Positions 25,707-37,885 of a DNA stretch of 54,209 nt are shown here, piece by piece. The notes under the pieces are model-generated. The model made no database searches. It was given only the letters and a program-made list of their open reading frames with translations, and was not told the DNA's origin. Position 1 is the stretch's first letter, and each line of letters starts with the position of its first letter. Source of the stretch: Ophiothrix spiculata (lineage: Eukaryota > Echinodermata > Ophiuroidea > Amphilepidida > Ophiotrichidae). Made by a program: the position numbers and the translations under genes. The stretch is from the NCBI GenBank assembly GCA_000969725.1, contig JXSR01S018001.1; one strand, written 5' to 3'.

Positions 25707-27684
25707 AACTCATGCCTGTGACACCGGCATCAAGAATGAATGATGACAACTGTTTCATTTAGATTCTTGTCATTACTGCCCATCACCAGGTTTACATAGC
25801 GAGTGACTCAGCTCATAATTCAATGGTGTAATAAAGATTACAGATCATACAATTCTGGAATATTTCACCAAGTTGAGTTATGATCAATTGATGTCTAAAA
25901 CTCATTACGCTATCTTTTGCTGTATATAATTTGGCCATGCACTCAAAATGTTGAGATGTTTTAGATGGAGGATGTAGTTAACCAAAGCTCCTAAAATATG
26001 CCATCATTAAGTCATGCGACTTTAGGTAACACTGTTGATTACCTGAACTAAGTTTAGCACTCAGCTTGGTCTTTCTTATGAAATCTTGCATCTGAGATCA
26101 GAGTAATTCCAAATTTGAATGTAAGACCTGTATGAAATTAAAAAAAAAATGATTTTATAGATAAAGTTTGCTCTAAAGAACTATAGATTTAGTCAATTCT
26201 GTCAAAATCTGAAAGAGATGCATCAGTGTCCCACCTACATCAATAAGGTCACTTTTGTAGTTCCCCCTCCCAATAGCGTCCCTATACTCTTTGGTAGAAT
26301 ATTGTTAATAAAGAATGCTTTACCTAATTGGTCCTTATTTGTTGAGAGTTCAACTTGCAACCTTATGTTTTGGAGTCCTGTACAGTTCTACTGAACTCCA
26401 CAAGCTTTCTGCCTTTAATGTAATGATTTGACCAGTAGACCTTTGCTCAACAAATAGACTTTTGTTTAAAATAGAAGTCTATTTATGCTCTGAGAGAAAA
26501 AACAATGGTAAAATGGTGAAATGTGCATTAACGTAATAATTTTATTATTCGAGCAATCTTTAATGAAAACTAGATTTTAGACCAAATGATCAAGTATCAG
26601 CCTATAAATATAATTGTTGCCTTACTGTCTCTATTGCCTGTTTGTAATAGGTTTAGTTACAGAATGCTTCATATCAGTTTTGACTGATGATACTATTTTT
26701 ACTTTGGCCGGCGCTCTCTCTGTGCAAGATTGGAAAATGATATTTCCAGCCCATATCTCATGATAACTCTGCTGTAACCCGATTTAATTGTGTTGTATGA
26801 CTTTAATATATGAAATCAAGAATTTCATATAAGATATTAACCCTGAATATCATAACCTCCCATTCAAGAAAATGAATTAAATTTCCATCTTAGATGGATA
26901 TGATATGAATAACACTAAGGCTTGGCTTCCAAAGGCATTTGCTCGCCCAAGAGACATTCGCTTGCCATATTCACTCTGACTTTTCTACTAAAATGGAGGA
27001 ATAATATCACTTACAATGCTTGAATATGGATGTAAGTATTAGTTAAATAAATGATTACTTCAATTTTGCCAATGTCCAAGGGTCATTTACACTTAATTTA
27101 AGAGAATAAGAGTAAATATCACAAGCAAATGTCTCGGGTGAGCCAATGTCTACTTAAAGCCTAAATTGCTACATAGGCTGTGCATCAATGAGAGAACTGG
27201 GGTTCGAATGCAAAAAAAACAATCCTTTTTGGTATTCAATTTTTCTGAGGAGAATTTACATTTTTAACCATGGTAACTTATTTAGGATATTATATTACTA
27301 TTAGGATCTAAGTATGATTTTTCCCCCTCTCATAATATTCCGTTTAAAATTTTGATTCACTGAAATATTCTCGAACTACTTAACGATGCTAGTCACCTTT
27401 CATTAGTAATGTTTTTATTTAACCTAATGTTAAAGATTCAATTTATTAATATGATTTGCTGTTACAAAAGCACTCAATTGAAGCCTGGCTTGATAAATAT
27501 TGAGGTTCATTGGCCAGCAATTGCTCCAATTAATCGTCCTAATCGCTGTATCATTAAGGCTAATTTCGTTCAGGTAATGAGGTGTAATTGAAATGACTAC
27601 TTTGAGTACCAAAAAAATGCAAGATTTTTATTCCTTTATATGCCTTTACCCTCACATTAGTATGTGAATAGCCTCTTAGTATTT
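25707..27684. other. Spacer up to copy B, no gene seen
   Basis: AT-rich DNA without recognisable coding exons. Overlapping plus- and minus-strand frames near 27,409-27,612 are mirror shadows in low-complexity sequence. The junction with copy B is at 27,685, after AGCCTCTTAGTATTT. Whether the duplicated block begins exactly there cannot be tested because copy A is cut by the window edge. Confidence 0.5.
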
Positions 27685-27833
27685 AGATACTTATTTTGAC
27701 AAAGAAATTGTTCTTTTTAGAATAAATAAAACAAGTTGGAAACAAGTATTTAAATAATGAATTGTGAGGTACACGTAATGCAAAATGGAAACAGAAGTAA
27801 CTTTACTAAAGGTGTAAAAATAGACTGCAATAT

Positions 27834-28205
27834 GTGACGGTCCATCCGAAACCAGCTGTAAATGCCACCTCTTGAATTTTTAAAATATTTGTAAAGATCA
27901 TGCTTTAAGGATTAAAATGACACTTAATGAACTTCACACGATTTCGAGAAGTCAAGTTATGGTCCGTCAAAGGTTGTCAGGGAGTAAAACATATAAATGA
28001 GATAAACGCATTCAAAGATCAGTACGGTAGATTATGCAGATTTATTTCATATTTCTTTCATTTTCTTGAAATGAAATTTTGCTGTTATTTTGTAGTAAAC
28101 CCAAAGATTGTGAATCTGTCAAAAAATCAATTTTGGCAAATTACAACCTTGACATTTTCACCTGTTGTGCAAGTTTCTGGCAATTATGGCTAATAGGGCA
28201 GCCAC
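27834..28205. mobile_element. About 370-bp insertion in copy B with flanking ATAT
   Basis: Copy A has the uninterrupted site GCAATATGTAGGAC near 137-150. In copy B it is split after GCAATAT. The inserted DNA begins GTGACGGTCCATCCG and ends CAGCCAC, after which ATATGTAG resumes. The ends can be read as a short imperfect inverted repeat (GTGACGG / GTGGCTG) with an ATAT target duplication, or the repeat may be ATATGT with shifted ends. The interior has no convincing coding frame; an 88-codon frame across 27,927-28,193 shows no domain. It is a probable non-autonomous DNA transposon of unassigned family. Confidence 0.65.
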
Positions 28206-30304
28206 ATATGTAGAACAATAACAAGACAGAATTACTTTATATATGAGAAGTTGTTGTACTTAAAACGCTACTTGAATTAATTGCTCACCTGGAAGGTTTT
28301 AGTGGATCATCCAGTGTCATCAGCAGTTTGTATGGCTGTGATAAATATGAGCAGTGTTGTTAGAAGAATTTATCACCCCAGACAATAAGATCAATTCAAA
28401 TCAATCAATCATTTTACTAGAGCATTTACTTATCAAAGTTCATTACCTTATTTTCTTTTACTTTGATTTTAAAATTGGTTTTTTGAACACAAAACTTTGA
28501 GATTAATTTGCCGCCATGTTGTCTTTTACAAATGTAATTGACTCAGTTCTCAAGGTCACTGTCTTAGTGGTGAGACACTGGAATCATTGCTGCCGTGTTT
28601 AATCAAACATGGAAAAGTCATTAGGAACATGAAAAATAATGTTGTAGTAAAAACCTGATACTGATTCATTTCCTAAGAACTGGTTAATTCTGCATATGAA
28701 TGGTTTTCAGTTGAGTATGAAAGACCTATAAACACATGTGGAATTCCCAGTGCAATCATCTCGGGATGCATGGTTAGTAATCATACACAGCCAGATTATG
28801 ACATGTAGTACTGTGGCTAAACCTTGTTGTAGCATCTGCTTGAGTGTTTATTTTCTTTTTTGACTAACACTTGCAAAATAATTGGCCTTACAAAGTCTTT
28901 GTAACTACAATAAATGTCAAACTTACAAGAATACATCAGCTTATTTATGAAGCTTCCTAAATTCAAGCTAAGGGAAATATGCCTCATGTCATCATTTTTA
29001 GAGAACTAGTTTGCCTCACATCAAATAGTGAATGTTGCTTAGAGTTTACCTACATCGCGGCATTTGTAACCAATTGTTTGGCTTGTTGAGAAAATTTATA
29101 GTTGCCCGCTCTGAAGCCAAATGAGGATGATTCTAGGATTTGAACTCCAGACTCTCATTTCCCTATGATTGAGAGTCAGTAGCTCTTCCTATAGCCACGG
29201 AAGTGTGTTGAGTTAATTTGTATTTATACAATTTCTGTGATATTGTGGAGCAGTTGCTGTTCACCCATTTAGCACCTCAAGCAATTCTTTGTTGACTTAG
29301 TTTCATTACTATATATTTCTTGGTTTGGGTGGACCAGGTAATAGATTATGATGAATGAGGAATAGATCTAGGGCAGCATCCTTGTGAATTTGTGATTTGT
29401 TTTCCTTATCTACTTTCCATCATTCCGTCCTTTTCTATTGATGTTAGTTGCAACATTAAAAGAACAACCTTGTAGCTTTGTCAAAAGATTGTGTGAAAGA
29501 CTGCTTTGGGGATAGAGTACGGTGAATTTGGTTGAGTCTAAAAGGTTGAACTTAGGTTAAGACTTGGTTAAAATTGTCAGATTGGAGTAGGAAAGAAATG
29601 GTTAGTTGAGTGCAAAAGGTTGAATTTAGAATCAACTTGGTCAAATCTGAAATCCCATATATCTAAGGTACTTGTTCTGCACCAATATCCTAGAAAAAAA
29701 GAGCCAGCTATGGTGGGGACTGAATAGTAAATTAGTTTTGCACAGTTAGGGTTAAGGTTGCATCCATTATCCATTTTGACAAGAGGCTGTGTAATAGATT
29801 AAGATAAATATGGAGTAGATGTAGGACATTCTCATCCCACTACATCCTTGTGGATCTGTTTTCTTTATCAATTTTCCATCATGCATTCCTCAGTGAATTA
29901 TATTGCAATGTGTCATACATGGTCAACCCATAAACTAGGTCTAATAGGTAACCAATAAGAAAGGTTTTTAAAAGGGAAGGAAATGATTAGATGAGCTCAA
30001 AATGAAGATCAAAGGATGTTAGTCCCTCAATACCCTTGAAAAAATATCTGTCATGGACTTAACAGGTTTTTGCACAGTTTATAAAATGTGGATGCCATAA
30101 ATATTTTGATGGTCTATTGCAGGCTTCCTTAAACAGTTTCACAAAAGCCACAAGTGGCACTTTGGAGGATGCTATTGTCACTTTTAATCGCAGTGAAAAT
30201 AAAGAAAATAGTGTACTACTGAGGCATTTGGCACTTCAGACCTTGTCTTCAAAATATTAGTGACACATGAGCCAAACTAATTAAGGATCTCTGGTCTGTT
30301 TTAT
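28206..30304. other. Copy B non-coding interior
   Basis: Matches about 143-2,600 of copy A. It contains the single-copy version of the segment doubled at 788-1,078 (near 28,700-28,830) and the second tRNA-like element. The 65-codon minus-strand frame at 29,577-29,774 is not open in copy A and is not supported as a gene. Confidence 0.6.
29131..29197 (-). other. tRNA-like sequence, copy B
   Basis: Counterpart of 1,359-1,423. The reverse strand keeps GGAAGAGCTACTGACTCTCA and the B-box-like GAGTTCAAATCC. Pairing in the stems is no better than in copy A, so a functional tRNA is unlikely. Confidence 0.35.
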
Positions 30305-30620
30305 GAAATTCAACCCGGAATACTTGCTTTTACATAGAATAGAATACCACCTGGATTACCACAGCAAACTTTTATAGCCATAAAAGTGTGTTAAGTTTTT
30401 AAAAACGGGGTTATTTGTTTTTTTATTTTTTCAAGAAAATTTAAACCAATGATACAACAAGACTATAAATATAGCAAACCAACATATTCCAAGCAGGCAA
30501 CTGAGTGAACTAAATGACTGTACATTTACACTCAGTAAACATTAAGATAACGCCCCCTGTAACGGGCCAATGGCAAACAGTAATGGGCCGTTACAGGGCC
30601 GTTATTGTAATGTTTGCTGC
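30305..30620. mobile_element. About 310-bp insertion in copy B ending in a GC-rich hairpin
   Basis: In copy A the site near 2,590-2,610 reads CTGGTTTGTTGTATGTAGG without interruption. In copy B about 310 bp separate CTGGTCTGTT from GCTGCATGTAGG. The right part is an inverted repeat with arms at 30,537-30,568 and 30,585-30,615, about 31 bp each with few mismatches, built on CTGTAACGGGCC and GGGCCGTTACAGGGCC. The exact ends and target duplication are unclear, and no long terminal inverted repeat is visible. A SINE-like or MITE-like origin is possible. Confidence 0.55.
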
Positions 30621-33600
30621 ATGTAGGAATACCATTCTGAATCAATTTAATGTTAAAGGATGAAATTGAAAAATTAAAGTAAGTGGTAGGACAAATTTGA
30701 ATAAAAGTTCAAGCAACTCTGTCTGTTTTTAATGATAGAGAGCATAATATTTTCATAAAAATCATGTTTTACCAAAAGTCCAAGTCCCATATGTGATTGT
30801 GTTAATTTTAATGTTAAATAATGATGGAATGAAATATATATTCAAAGAAGTTAAGTGAAAGCTTTAACCAAGCCATCTGAAGTGGTAAAGCATCTGTTGC
30901 TTAAAATTTGCACTTTGTCTGGGGGCAAAATCATGGCTCATGAATATTCATCAATTACAGTTCTCCTTCATCTCATCAAAATAGTGTGAAGTTGTCGACT
31001 CCTTTTATTTGTCTAATTTTTAATGTCATTATTTTCCCCTCCCTTTTCTATTCTTCTTTTGTTATCTCATTAACATTGTATTATACTTTGTGACACCAGA
31101 TGGCGCTTTTGAATACTTAATGATTATACGCTGATGCATTGTGCTGTCGTGAAGATGTACCAAGTCTTTGTGTCTAATGATTACAAATTGCGACATCAAT
31201 GCACTTTTTTAAGAAACCGTTCAACGTTGTTGTTGTTGTAGATGTTATGTGATCTAGAGCATATCCAGCTTTTTTGACTGATGATATCGTTGGAGCTTAA
31301 TTGTTATAAATTTGAAGTGATTCCACTTTGTGAAGAAACAATACCATGTGCAAATACATGTTCCAACTTGCAAGGAAATGTTACCGAATTTAAAAAAAGA
31401 CGTTTTTAAGGTCTATAATAGAAGTTTTTCCAAGTTTAAAAAGTTTTATACTGCGATATGAGGTGTTCTTTGTAAACTTGAATTCATGTTTGGAAGAGAG
31501 TGATTAATACTGCAAATAAGTTGTGTAAAAAAGGCAAAATAAAAAGTGATTTGATTAATTTTTTGATAGATTGGCAATTAGTAAAAACAGAATCAATTAA
31601 AATTGCAAAAGCTAAAGTCATAGAAATATAATGATTTTGTAAATCAAGCTTATTTACAGCATTAGTTTTATGTGTTAAGCTTGATTATTGTTTTGTTAAG
31701 CTTAAGCTTTACAGTATGTGTTGAGTTAAGATTAAGCTTACTATCAAAATAACAAATTTAATCAATCATGATTTTCCTGATGAAAATTATAATTTTTTGT
31801 TCGACCTAAGTGCAGCAATTTCCTGAAGTTTAGAAGTTGAGAACTACTAAAGTGCTCATCAATTGAAACTCCCTAATTGGTAGCTTAATTGATTTGGCAC
31901 GCTTATTTTGATTTGTAGTCACTGTGTGGGATTGGTGCTAGCAGTTAGCACCCATATATCAGTGTTTAGCATTTCATATTTTGATCATTATCTATCCCCC
32001 AAGTGTTCCCAGTGTTATGAAGAATTTAAGAATATAAATGCACTCTTCATAGTAGAGCAAGCTGTCAATAATGGTTACTTTATAACATGAATGTTATATT
32101 GTTTCTCTTTTAGAGAAAGCTTGAGGAAGTATGATAATTAAACTGAATACAGAACCATCGATTTTAAAATTTGGGGTATATAAAATAACATCATCACGAA
32201 TATTATTATTTATTGACTCTTTTGTAATCTTGTGATGTAAATATTTACATAACTTTAGTTATTCTATGAAAAGTTATGCAGTGCTCTCTCAAATTGAGGA
32301 ACTTAGTCATTATAATCTGTAAAATTTAGATTAATAAATAATAACGCTGTATTTATATTTGCTACCTGTTACACAATTCCCAGGTATGTTCTTCTGTGGA
32401 ATCAATGCGCTAAGATTGAATCAACACTGCAAAATTTGATATAAAGATAATCATGCAAAGGTGGATTATACTGATGAGGTTGTAATTGCTAGAAACTTGA
32501 TAGTTATTGGCATATCTTTCTGAATACCAGAAATAAGTTTGTTTTTATGATTAAATCAAAATATGGTTCTTGAAATAAAATCAGGCGTTATTTTAGATAT
32601 TGATGCAGTGTTTTATCTGCCCAGTGGCATACAATTATAAAACAACCAGAAGCCATACACCAACTACAGCTGCATACGGTTTAACCATATCATTGACCAT
32701 GCAATAAGAACTGACAGAAGTAGAACAGGTCTTGACTGGGTCATTGTTAACCATGCTATATGAGGAGATTTAGAGGAGATTTATTGACAAATAAAAGTCT
32801 GTCTTGGTTAAAGTTTGGTTTAGGAATGTCACTACAAGTAGGGCTCATATAGTCTGCAACAACACATTGTAAAGGCAATGGGTTGAATGAAAATATGGCA
32901 AAAATATGCATCTTAAGTGCATATAAGTATATATATCCTGAAAGCTTATAGTGTCAACAATTAACGTCAAAGTTAAGATCATATAGTCTGTTATGTTCTT
33001 CCATTTTTATTGTTTAACCTGTATATTCTTGTGTAAATTTACTGTCTTTGACTTGAGAAAATCTAGATGAAGATAAGTACATGTGTGAGAAAATAAGAAA
33101 TGAACAATTATTGGTCATGAATGAAGTGGTTATTTGTCAGAATTTTACCCACTTTGCAGTTTTGTGTCCCATTCACATGCTTATTAAAGAAGTATATCTT
33201 ATGAAGATAGCATTTTGGATATTTTGATTTGTAGCCATGATTTTTAGGCTGTGTTTAGCCTTTCAAAATAGTATTTCTAACAGTAATAATTACCCTTTCA
33301 TGTTTGAGCTTATTACAATTGTTAAAAATTGGTTAGAAAATGTCTCTTTTGCATATCCTGTCCTCTGAAGATAGCAATTATTACACACTGTAAGATGTCC
33401 GGACTTGCGAGTATCTTTGTTCATTTTGTTAGCATTTCACTCCTAATTGTTTCTTTCTCTTAACACAATGGAAGAAGGTATCATTTTAGTTTGAGTCATA
33501 AAGCAAGATTTCTCCCAAGTGGAGTGACAGCCATATCTATTGCCCCCAGGAGAGATCCCACCAGATAAATGTTATTACACCATAAATGTTATTGGACTTT

Positions 33601-34622
33601 TGATCGGAAAAACCAATATACAAAATGGTAGAATTAGTATTCATATCTCGCTGTGTCAATCCACATAGCTATTTATTAACAAACTTGGTGCATATTTTAA
33701 TGTTTACATTCATACCCAGAAGGCAATTGTAAATATGTAGTTAACATTGTGTGTATTAGAATTGAAAGAACTTAGCCATGGGTGATCAGATTGTTGGGTT
33801 CATACTACCAGCCTGGGATATCAATCAAGTTTGGCAGCAGAGTTAGTCATTATTCAGAGTTTACTTTGCCAATCTGTATCCTTGTCAAAATATCTTCTTG
33901 TCTTTAAGGTTGGTGTAAACTCAATATTTTACTCATTGTTCTTCACTTGCAACTTTCATAACTTTTAAGATTGTACTTCATCAAAAATCTTGCCTTTCAA
34001 TTGTCTACTGTAATGATTTATTTCTTAATAAAAGTCTGTTTTTAAGATTTTATTTTAGACTTTTAGTTAAGGTGTGCCATAGAGAAATAACACTATGAAT
34101 TTTAAGAAAGGTTTACATTTTTGACCTATTTTAGGGTTGGGTTTCATGTTTTAAAATGCAATTTCATTTCAAGATTTAAAACATTCCTAGCTTTTTGTGT
34201 GTAGTTTTCCATAGCACAAACTTCAAATTATTAAGAAAAATGATATCATTTTAATCAGGTAATGACCATTCATTTTAACAAATCTGAAATCACATTCAAT
34301 AATTTGTCAATCCTTTTGATTTATATTTATTCACAAGCTTTAAATAGTTGTTGCAGAGTTACGAAGCAAAAAAAAAACACAAAAAACTTTTCTTTAAAAT
34401 AACATTTACACTAGCCTTAAGCCTGACTAGCTGATAAATCTTGTGTGGATCTTCAGGATGCTATTCACGACCAAAACGGGGAAATTAAATTAACGCAAAC
34501 TTGATATTCTTGTTTTGACTATCAGCTGGTTACGGTGAAGTCTCTGGGATGAAATTCAGTATGCGTAGTATGACTTCAAGGCTTTTGCACTCCTCTTTTA
34601 GGTTATCAAACATTGGTAGTTA
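30621..34622. other. Copy B non-coding interior
   Basis: Matches about 2,600-8,290 of copy A minus the hAT element. The empty hAT target site is near 31,347-31,361. About 140 bp near 32,890-33,040 and about 200 bp near 32,130-32,360 do not align well with copy A, so further small insertions or replacements occurred. No exon recognised. Confidence 0.55.
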
Positions 34623-34768
34623 AGGCTGTGTCACACATCACCATACTGTGCGAATAACATACTAATAACGTACACTGTTTGGTAATTGATATACCTGTAT
34701 TTCAATGACCAAACCAGTGTACGTTATTAGTTCGTTATTCATACATTTCGTGATGTTTGACAGAGCCT
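34623..34768. mobile_element. 146-bp full-length hairpin MITE with TTA target duplication
   Basis: TTA flanks the element on both sides (34,620-34,622 and 34,769-34,771). Copy A has a single TTA in GATAGTTATGTTGG near 8,285. The left end is AGGCTGTGTCACACATCAC and the right, reversed, is AGGCTCTGTCAAACATCAC. The arms, about 73 bp each, pair over nearly the whole element, including ACTAATAACGTACACTG. A TTA duplication with a GGC-type end fits PIF/Harbinger-derived MITEs; a TA-target Tc1/mariner origin is the alternative. It inserted after the segmental duplication. Confidence 0.85.
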
Positions 34769-35002
34769 TTATGTTTGTACTTTCGTTTCAAGATTTGTTC
34801 ATTTTTCTTCACCCAATATTCTTGTACCTTAACCCACTATTGGTTTAAAATTATAGCTCAAATAAATACTAGTAGTTGGGAGGTATTTTTTTCTTCAGCT
34901 AAACATGGGTGATCCAATTTCTGACAGACAGTTCCTCTGCTATCAGAGTTGGTCTGTATATGTCCATATCTGCTTTGTACATTTTGATTAATGTCAGCAT
35001 TG

Positions 35003-35100
35003 ATGCTCGCTGCCCGCCCATGTTTCCTTATTATTGATCTTAATGCTCTCTTTCCCGTCTATGTGTCTATGTTTCCTTATTTATTGATCTTAATGCTCTC
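35003..35100. repeat. About 50-bp tandem duplication private to copy B
   Basis: The segment with TGTTTCCTTATTTATTGATC followed by TTAATGCTCTC occurs twice in a row here and once in copy A near 8,605-8,655. Confidence 0.8.
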
Positions 35101-36342
35101 TTAGACAGGTTGCATGGCTTGAAATTCAATTAGGGTCTTGAGTAAATATGCTAAATGGAATTAATGTGGCGGGAAGAAAAATTGTAAATATTTGAAATGA
35201 ATTTGAAATATATAGCAGTGGGCTTATTTTATTGTTCTGATGGTGTTCAGGTGGTATTTAGGCACATTGAAAAATGTCATTCTATATATTTGTAGTTAAA
35301 ATTGACACGTAAGGTTATTCCTTGAATTCCAGCATGTGCAATCAGTAGGTTTTGAGATCAAGCGATGACTCAAATGATGTATTTTGTATTAAATAAGGAC
35401 AAATATCTCTTTTACAATAAATGTTTACACGCGTCTTTAATTTTTGAAGATACCTTACTAGTTCACATCAAGGTTGTCACACCAGTAGAGCAATTCGATT
35501 CTGAGACAATCTGGTATCAAGCAGTAAGGTAGTCATGATGGGGGCATAGACATCCAGTCTACACATAATGCCTTTTCCTCTCAACCATTGTCGTCTTAAT
35601 TTACTGAAATAACCGTTAGCATTCCAGGGAAATTTCATTACAAATACAAAGCATTTTTAGAGAAGTTAAATCACTTATTAATCATGCTAATTGTGAAATG
35701 GGAACTGGCTGATAAAACATCTAATTGTGGTTGTTTTTGAATTAAGACTCGTAATTGTCTGTAGCTATTTTATGTAGAGAATTGTAAAGCATTCAATATT
35801 TGTAGACATTAATTTCTTCAATTTCTTAGCTTTTTTTATCTCTGGGTTTTAATGTCACTAATTTGTACCAGCTTACTGTTGAATTTTATGTTGATCATAT
35901 TAAAAGTCTATTTTTGTTTCCACAAGTAAAGGTCTAAACTGAAATTAAAATGAGAGTAAACATTTCTGGTGTTCAAGTTATCTAATGGTAAAACATTGTG
36001 GTATTTTGGTGTGGTAGTCTAGGCATTCAGACATTAAGTCTACATATAATGGTTTTTCCTGTCATTCATGATCCCAATTTGCTTGTAATTACTCATCTTT
36101 TCTTGATCAAATTTATTTATAAAAATGAACATTTTGCATATTTGTTAATTATAAAATTGATTATGATAGCAATAGGTTGCTAATAATGTCTTATTTTTTT
36201 ATTGGATATGTCATGTTATGTACAGCGCAGAAATCTGAATCAGTAGATCGTGAGTTCAAGCCCTGCTACAACAAGAGGTTGGGTACTTGTATGGGCAAAC
36301 GTTTTAATCCCCATTGCTAACTGGACCTTTAGTTGGCTATTA
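35101..36342. repeat. Copy B dispersed-repeat cluster
   Basis: Counterpart of the 9,330-10,170 cluster, with members near 35,520 and 36,010 (the third is at about 38,700, beyond the large insertion). The segment 35,940-36,190 is among the best conserved between the duplicons. This does not indicate a gene, because the frame across it (35,998-36,183) differs from its copy A partner by several amino acid changes and has no domain. Confidence 0.55.
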
Positions 36343-36368
36343 GGCTAAATAAAATTAATTGTTTCCCT

Positions 36369-36594
36369 TGTTACGAGCACGTCATCGAGCTCATTACGAG
36401 CGCGTTACGAGCACGTCATCGAGCTCATTACGAGCGCGTTACGATCACGTTATTAGCTCGTTACTAGCTTGTTACGAGCGCGTTACTGGCTCGTTACGAG
36501 CACGTTACAAGGGCGTTACGAGTGCGTTACTAGCTCGTTAAGAGCGCGTTGCGAGCTCGTTACGAGCTTGTTACGAGTGCGCTATGAGCGTGTA
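36369..36594 (+). repeat. 11-bp tandem repeat, consensus GTTACGAGCNC
   Basis: About 20 consecutive units of mostly 11 bp (two of 12 bp). The first bases GTTAC and the core GAGC are best kept; position 10 varies and position 11 is C or T. Units often end GAGCTC, GAGCAC, GAGCGC or GAGCTT. The 11-bp unit gives an 11-codon periodic frame over 33 bp (36,359-36,541), which is a consequence of the repeat and not a gene. Confidence 0.9.
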
Positions 36595-36596
36595 TT

Positions 36597-36730
36597 AAAA
36601 CGAAACGCGCTCGTATTTGAAACGAAACGCGCTCGTATTTGAAACGAAACGCGCTCGTATTTGAAACGAAACGCGCTCGTATTTGAATCAAATTGTGCTC
36701 GTATTTGAAACAATATGAGCTTGATTTGTT
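36597..36730 (+). repeat. 22-bp tandem repeat AAACGAAACGCGCTCGTATTTG
   Basis: Four near-identical units of 22 bp, containing AAACGAAACGCG and CTCGTATTTG, are followed by two degraded ones. The period is twice that of the preceding 11-bp array, and the GCTCGT core is the reverse complement of the ACGAGC core of the 11-bp unit. Near-identity of the four units points to recent amplification. Confidence 0.9.
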
Positions 36731-37016
36731 CAATCAAAGGGGAGTGTCAAGGGAATCCCGTATCAGCCCAAGTGCAATGACTACAACAGGTATCCTTTGA
36801 ACTTGATGGTAAGAATTTTAGTTTGTTAAGTGATTTCTAGTTAGTATATATTTACTCTGGTGTCAAATTTTGAATAAAAATTTTGCTACATGAATTACAA
36901 ATTCCTCAATTATAAAGAAATATTCAAAGTTCAAGAATTACGAGCTCGTAAATGTATAACAAAATTTTCAAAGTACAAAATTTCCGAGCAACTCCATAAA
37001 TTATAAGCTTGGAAAT

Positions 37017-37290
37017 TGTTTCAAATACGAGCGTGTTTTATTCAAAATAAGAACGCAATATGAGCGCCTTTCGCTTCAAATACGAGCACATTTTGTTTCA
37101 TATACGCGCTCGTAACACGCTCCTAATGAGCTTGTTAATGCGTGCTTGCAATAAGCTTGTTTGTTTACAAGCTTGTAACAAGTGATTGTAACAAGCTTGT
37201 TAACGTGCTCATAACAAGCTTGTATACGAGCACGTAACAAGCTTATTAACATGCTCATAACACGTTTGTAATTATGAGCTTGTTCCGAGC
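37017..37290 (-). repeat. Inverted counterpart of the 22-bp and 11-bp arrays
   Basis: Read on the minus strand, this segment shows the same order in degenerate form. The left-hand arrays read outside-in as 11-bp units then 22-bp units. Here the part nearest the core (37,017-37,105) carries CAAATACGAGC and TTTCGCTTCAAATACGAGC, the complement of the 22-bp unit. It is followed by GCTCGTAAC, AAGCTTGTAAC and similar 11-12-bp units out to about 37,290. The two sides could form a large foldback. Confidence 0.75.
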
Positions 37291-37396
37291 TTAATTTTTC
37301 CATAAACTTTGCTAAATTTCACAGCTTGTGATTTTATTAGCTTGTAATTGTTCTTATTTTCTAAGCACATAATTTCTGAGCATTTCCTATTTCCTC

Positions 37397-37885
37397 AAAT
37401 TTACGAGCTTCTAAATCTATAAACATATGAGCAAGTGCAAGCTTGTATTTGCTCATTTTTAACAAGCTTGTAAAAAATGTGTGCTTGAGCTCGCAATTGA
37501 TTACTTTTGCTCAGAATTATGATCTTAATTTTAAAGAAGAAAATTTATAAAATTTTTATTAAAAATATCCAAGTTCCTAAAATTTACGAGCTTGTAAAGT
37601 ATTATATTTCCAAGCAACTCCTGGCTTATACAATTTCCAAACTCATAACATGCTAAATTTCTGAATTTGTAATTTTACAAGCTCGTAAATTTATGTAAGT
37701 ATTTTCCGAGCACATAATTTCCAAGCAATTCCAAGTTCCTAAAATTTACGAGCTTGTAAATATATGAACATAATTTTAGGTGAGCAAGTACAAGCTCGCA
37801 TTTGCTCATATTTTCAACAAGCTCATAAAAATTGTGCGCTTGAGCTTACAATTGATTACTATTGCTCAGAATTATAATCTTAAAC
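37397..37885. repeat. Internal direct repeat of the GTTACGAGC element
   Basis: Segments at about 37,398-37,530 and 37,744-37,885 share ATTTACGAGCTTNTAAAT, GAGCAAGTNCAAGCT, TTTGCTCAT, CAATTGATTACT and TTGCTCAGAATTAT, in the same order about 346 bp apart. A similar AAATTTACGAGCTTGTAAA occurs again near 37,580. This indicates segmental growth within the element. Confidence 0.8.

Noticed and set aside
36359-36541. 60-codon frame with repeating YERVTS/LRAR-like segments
   Set aside because: It is the 11-bp repeat read as codons (33 bp = 11 codons). Irregular 12-bp units shift it, and no promoter or splice context supports it.
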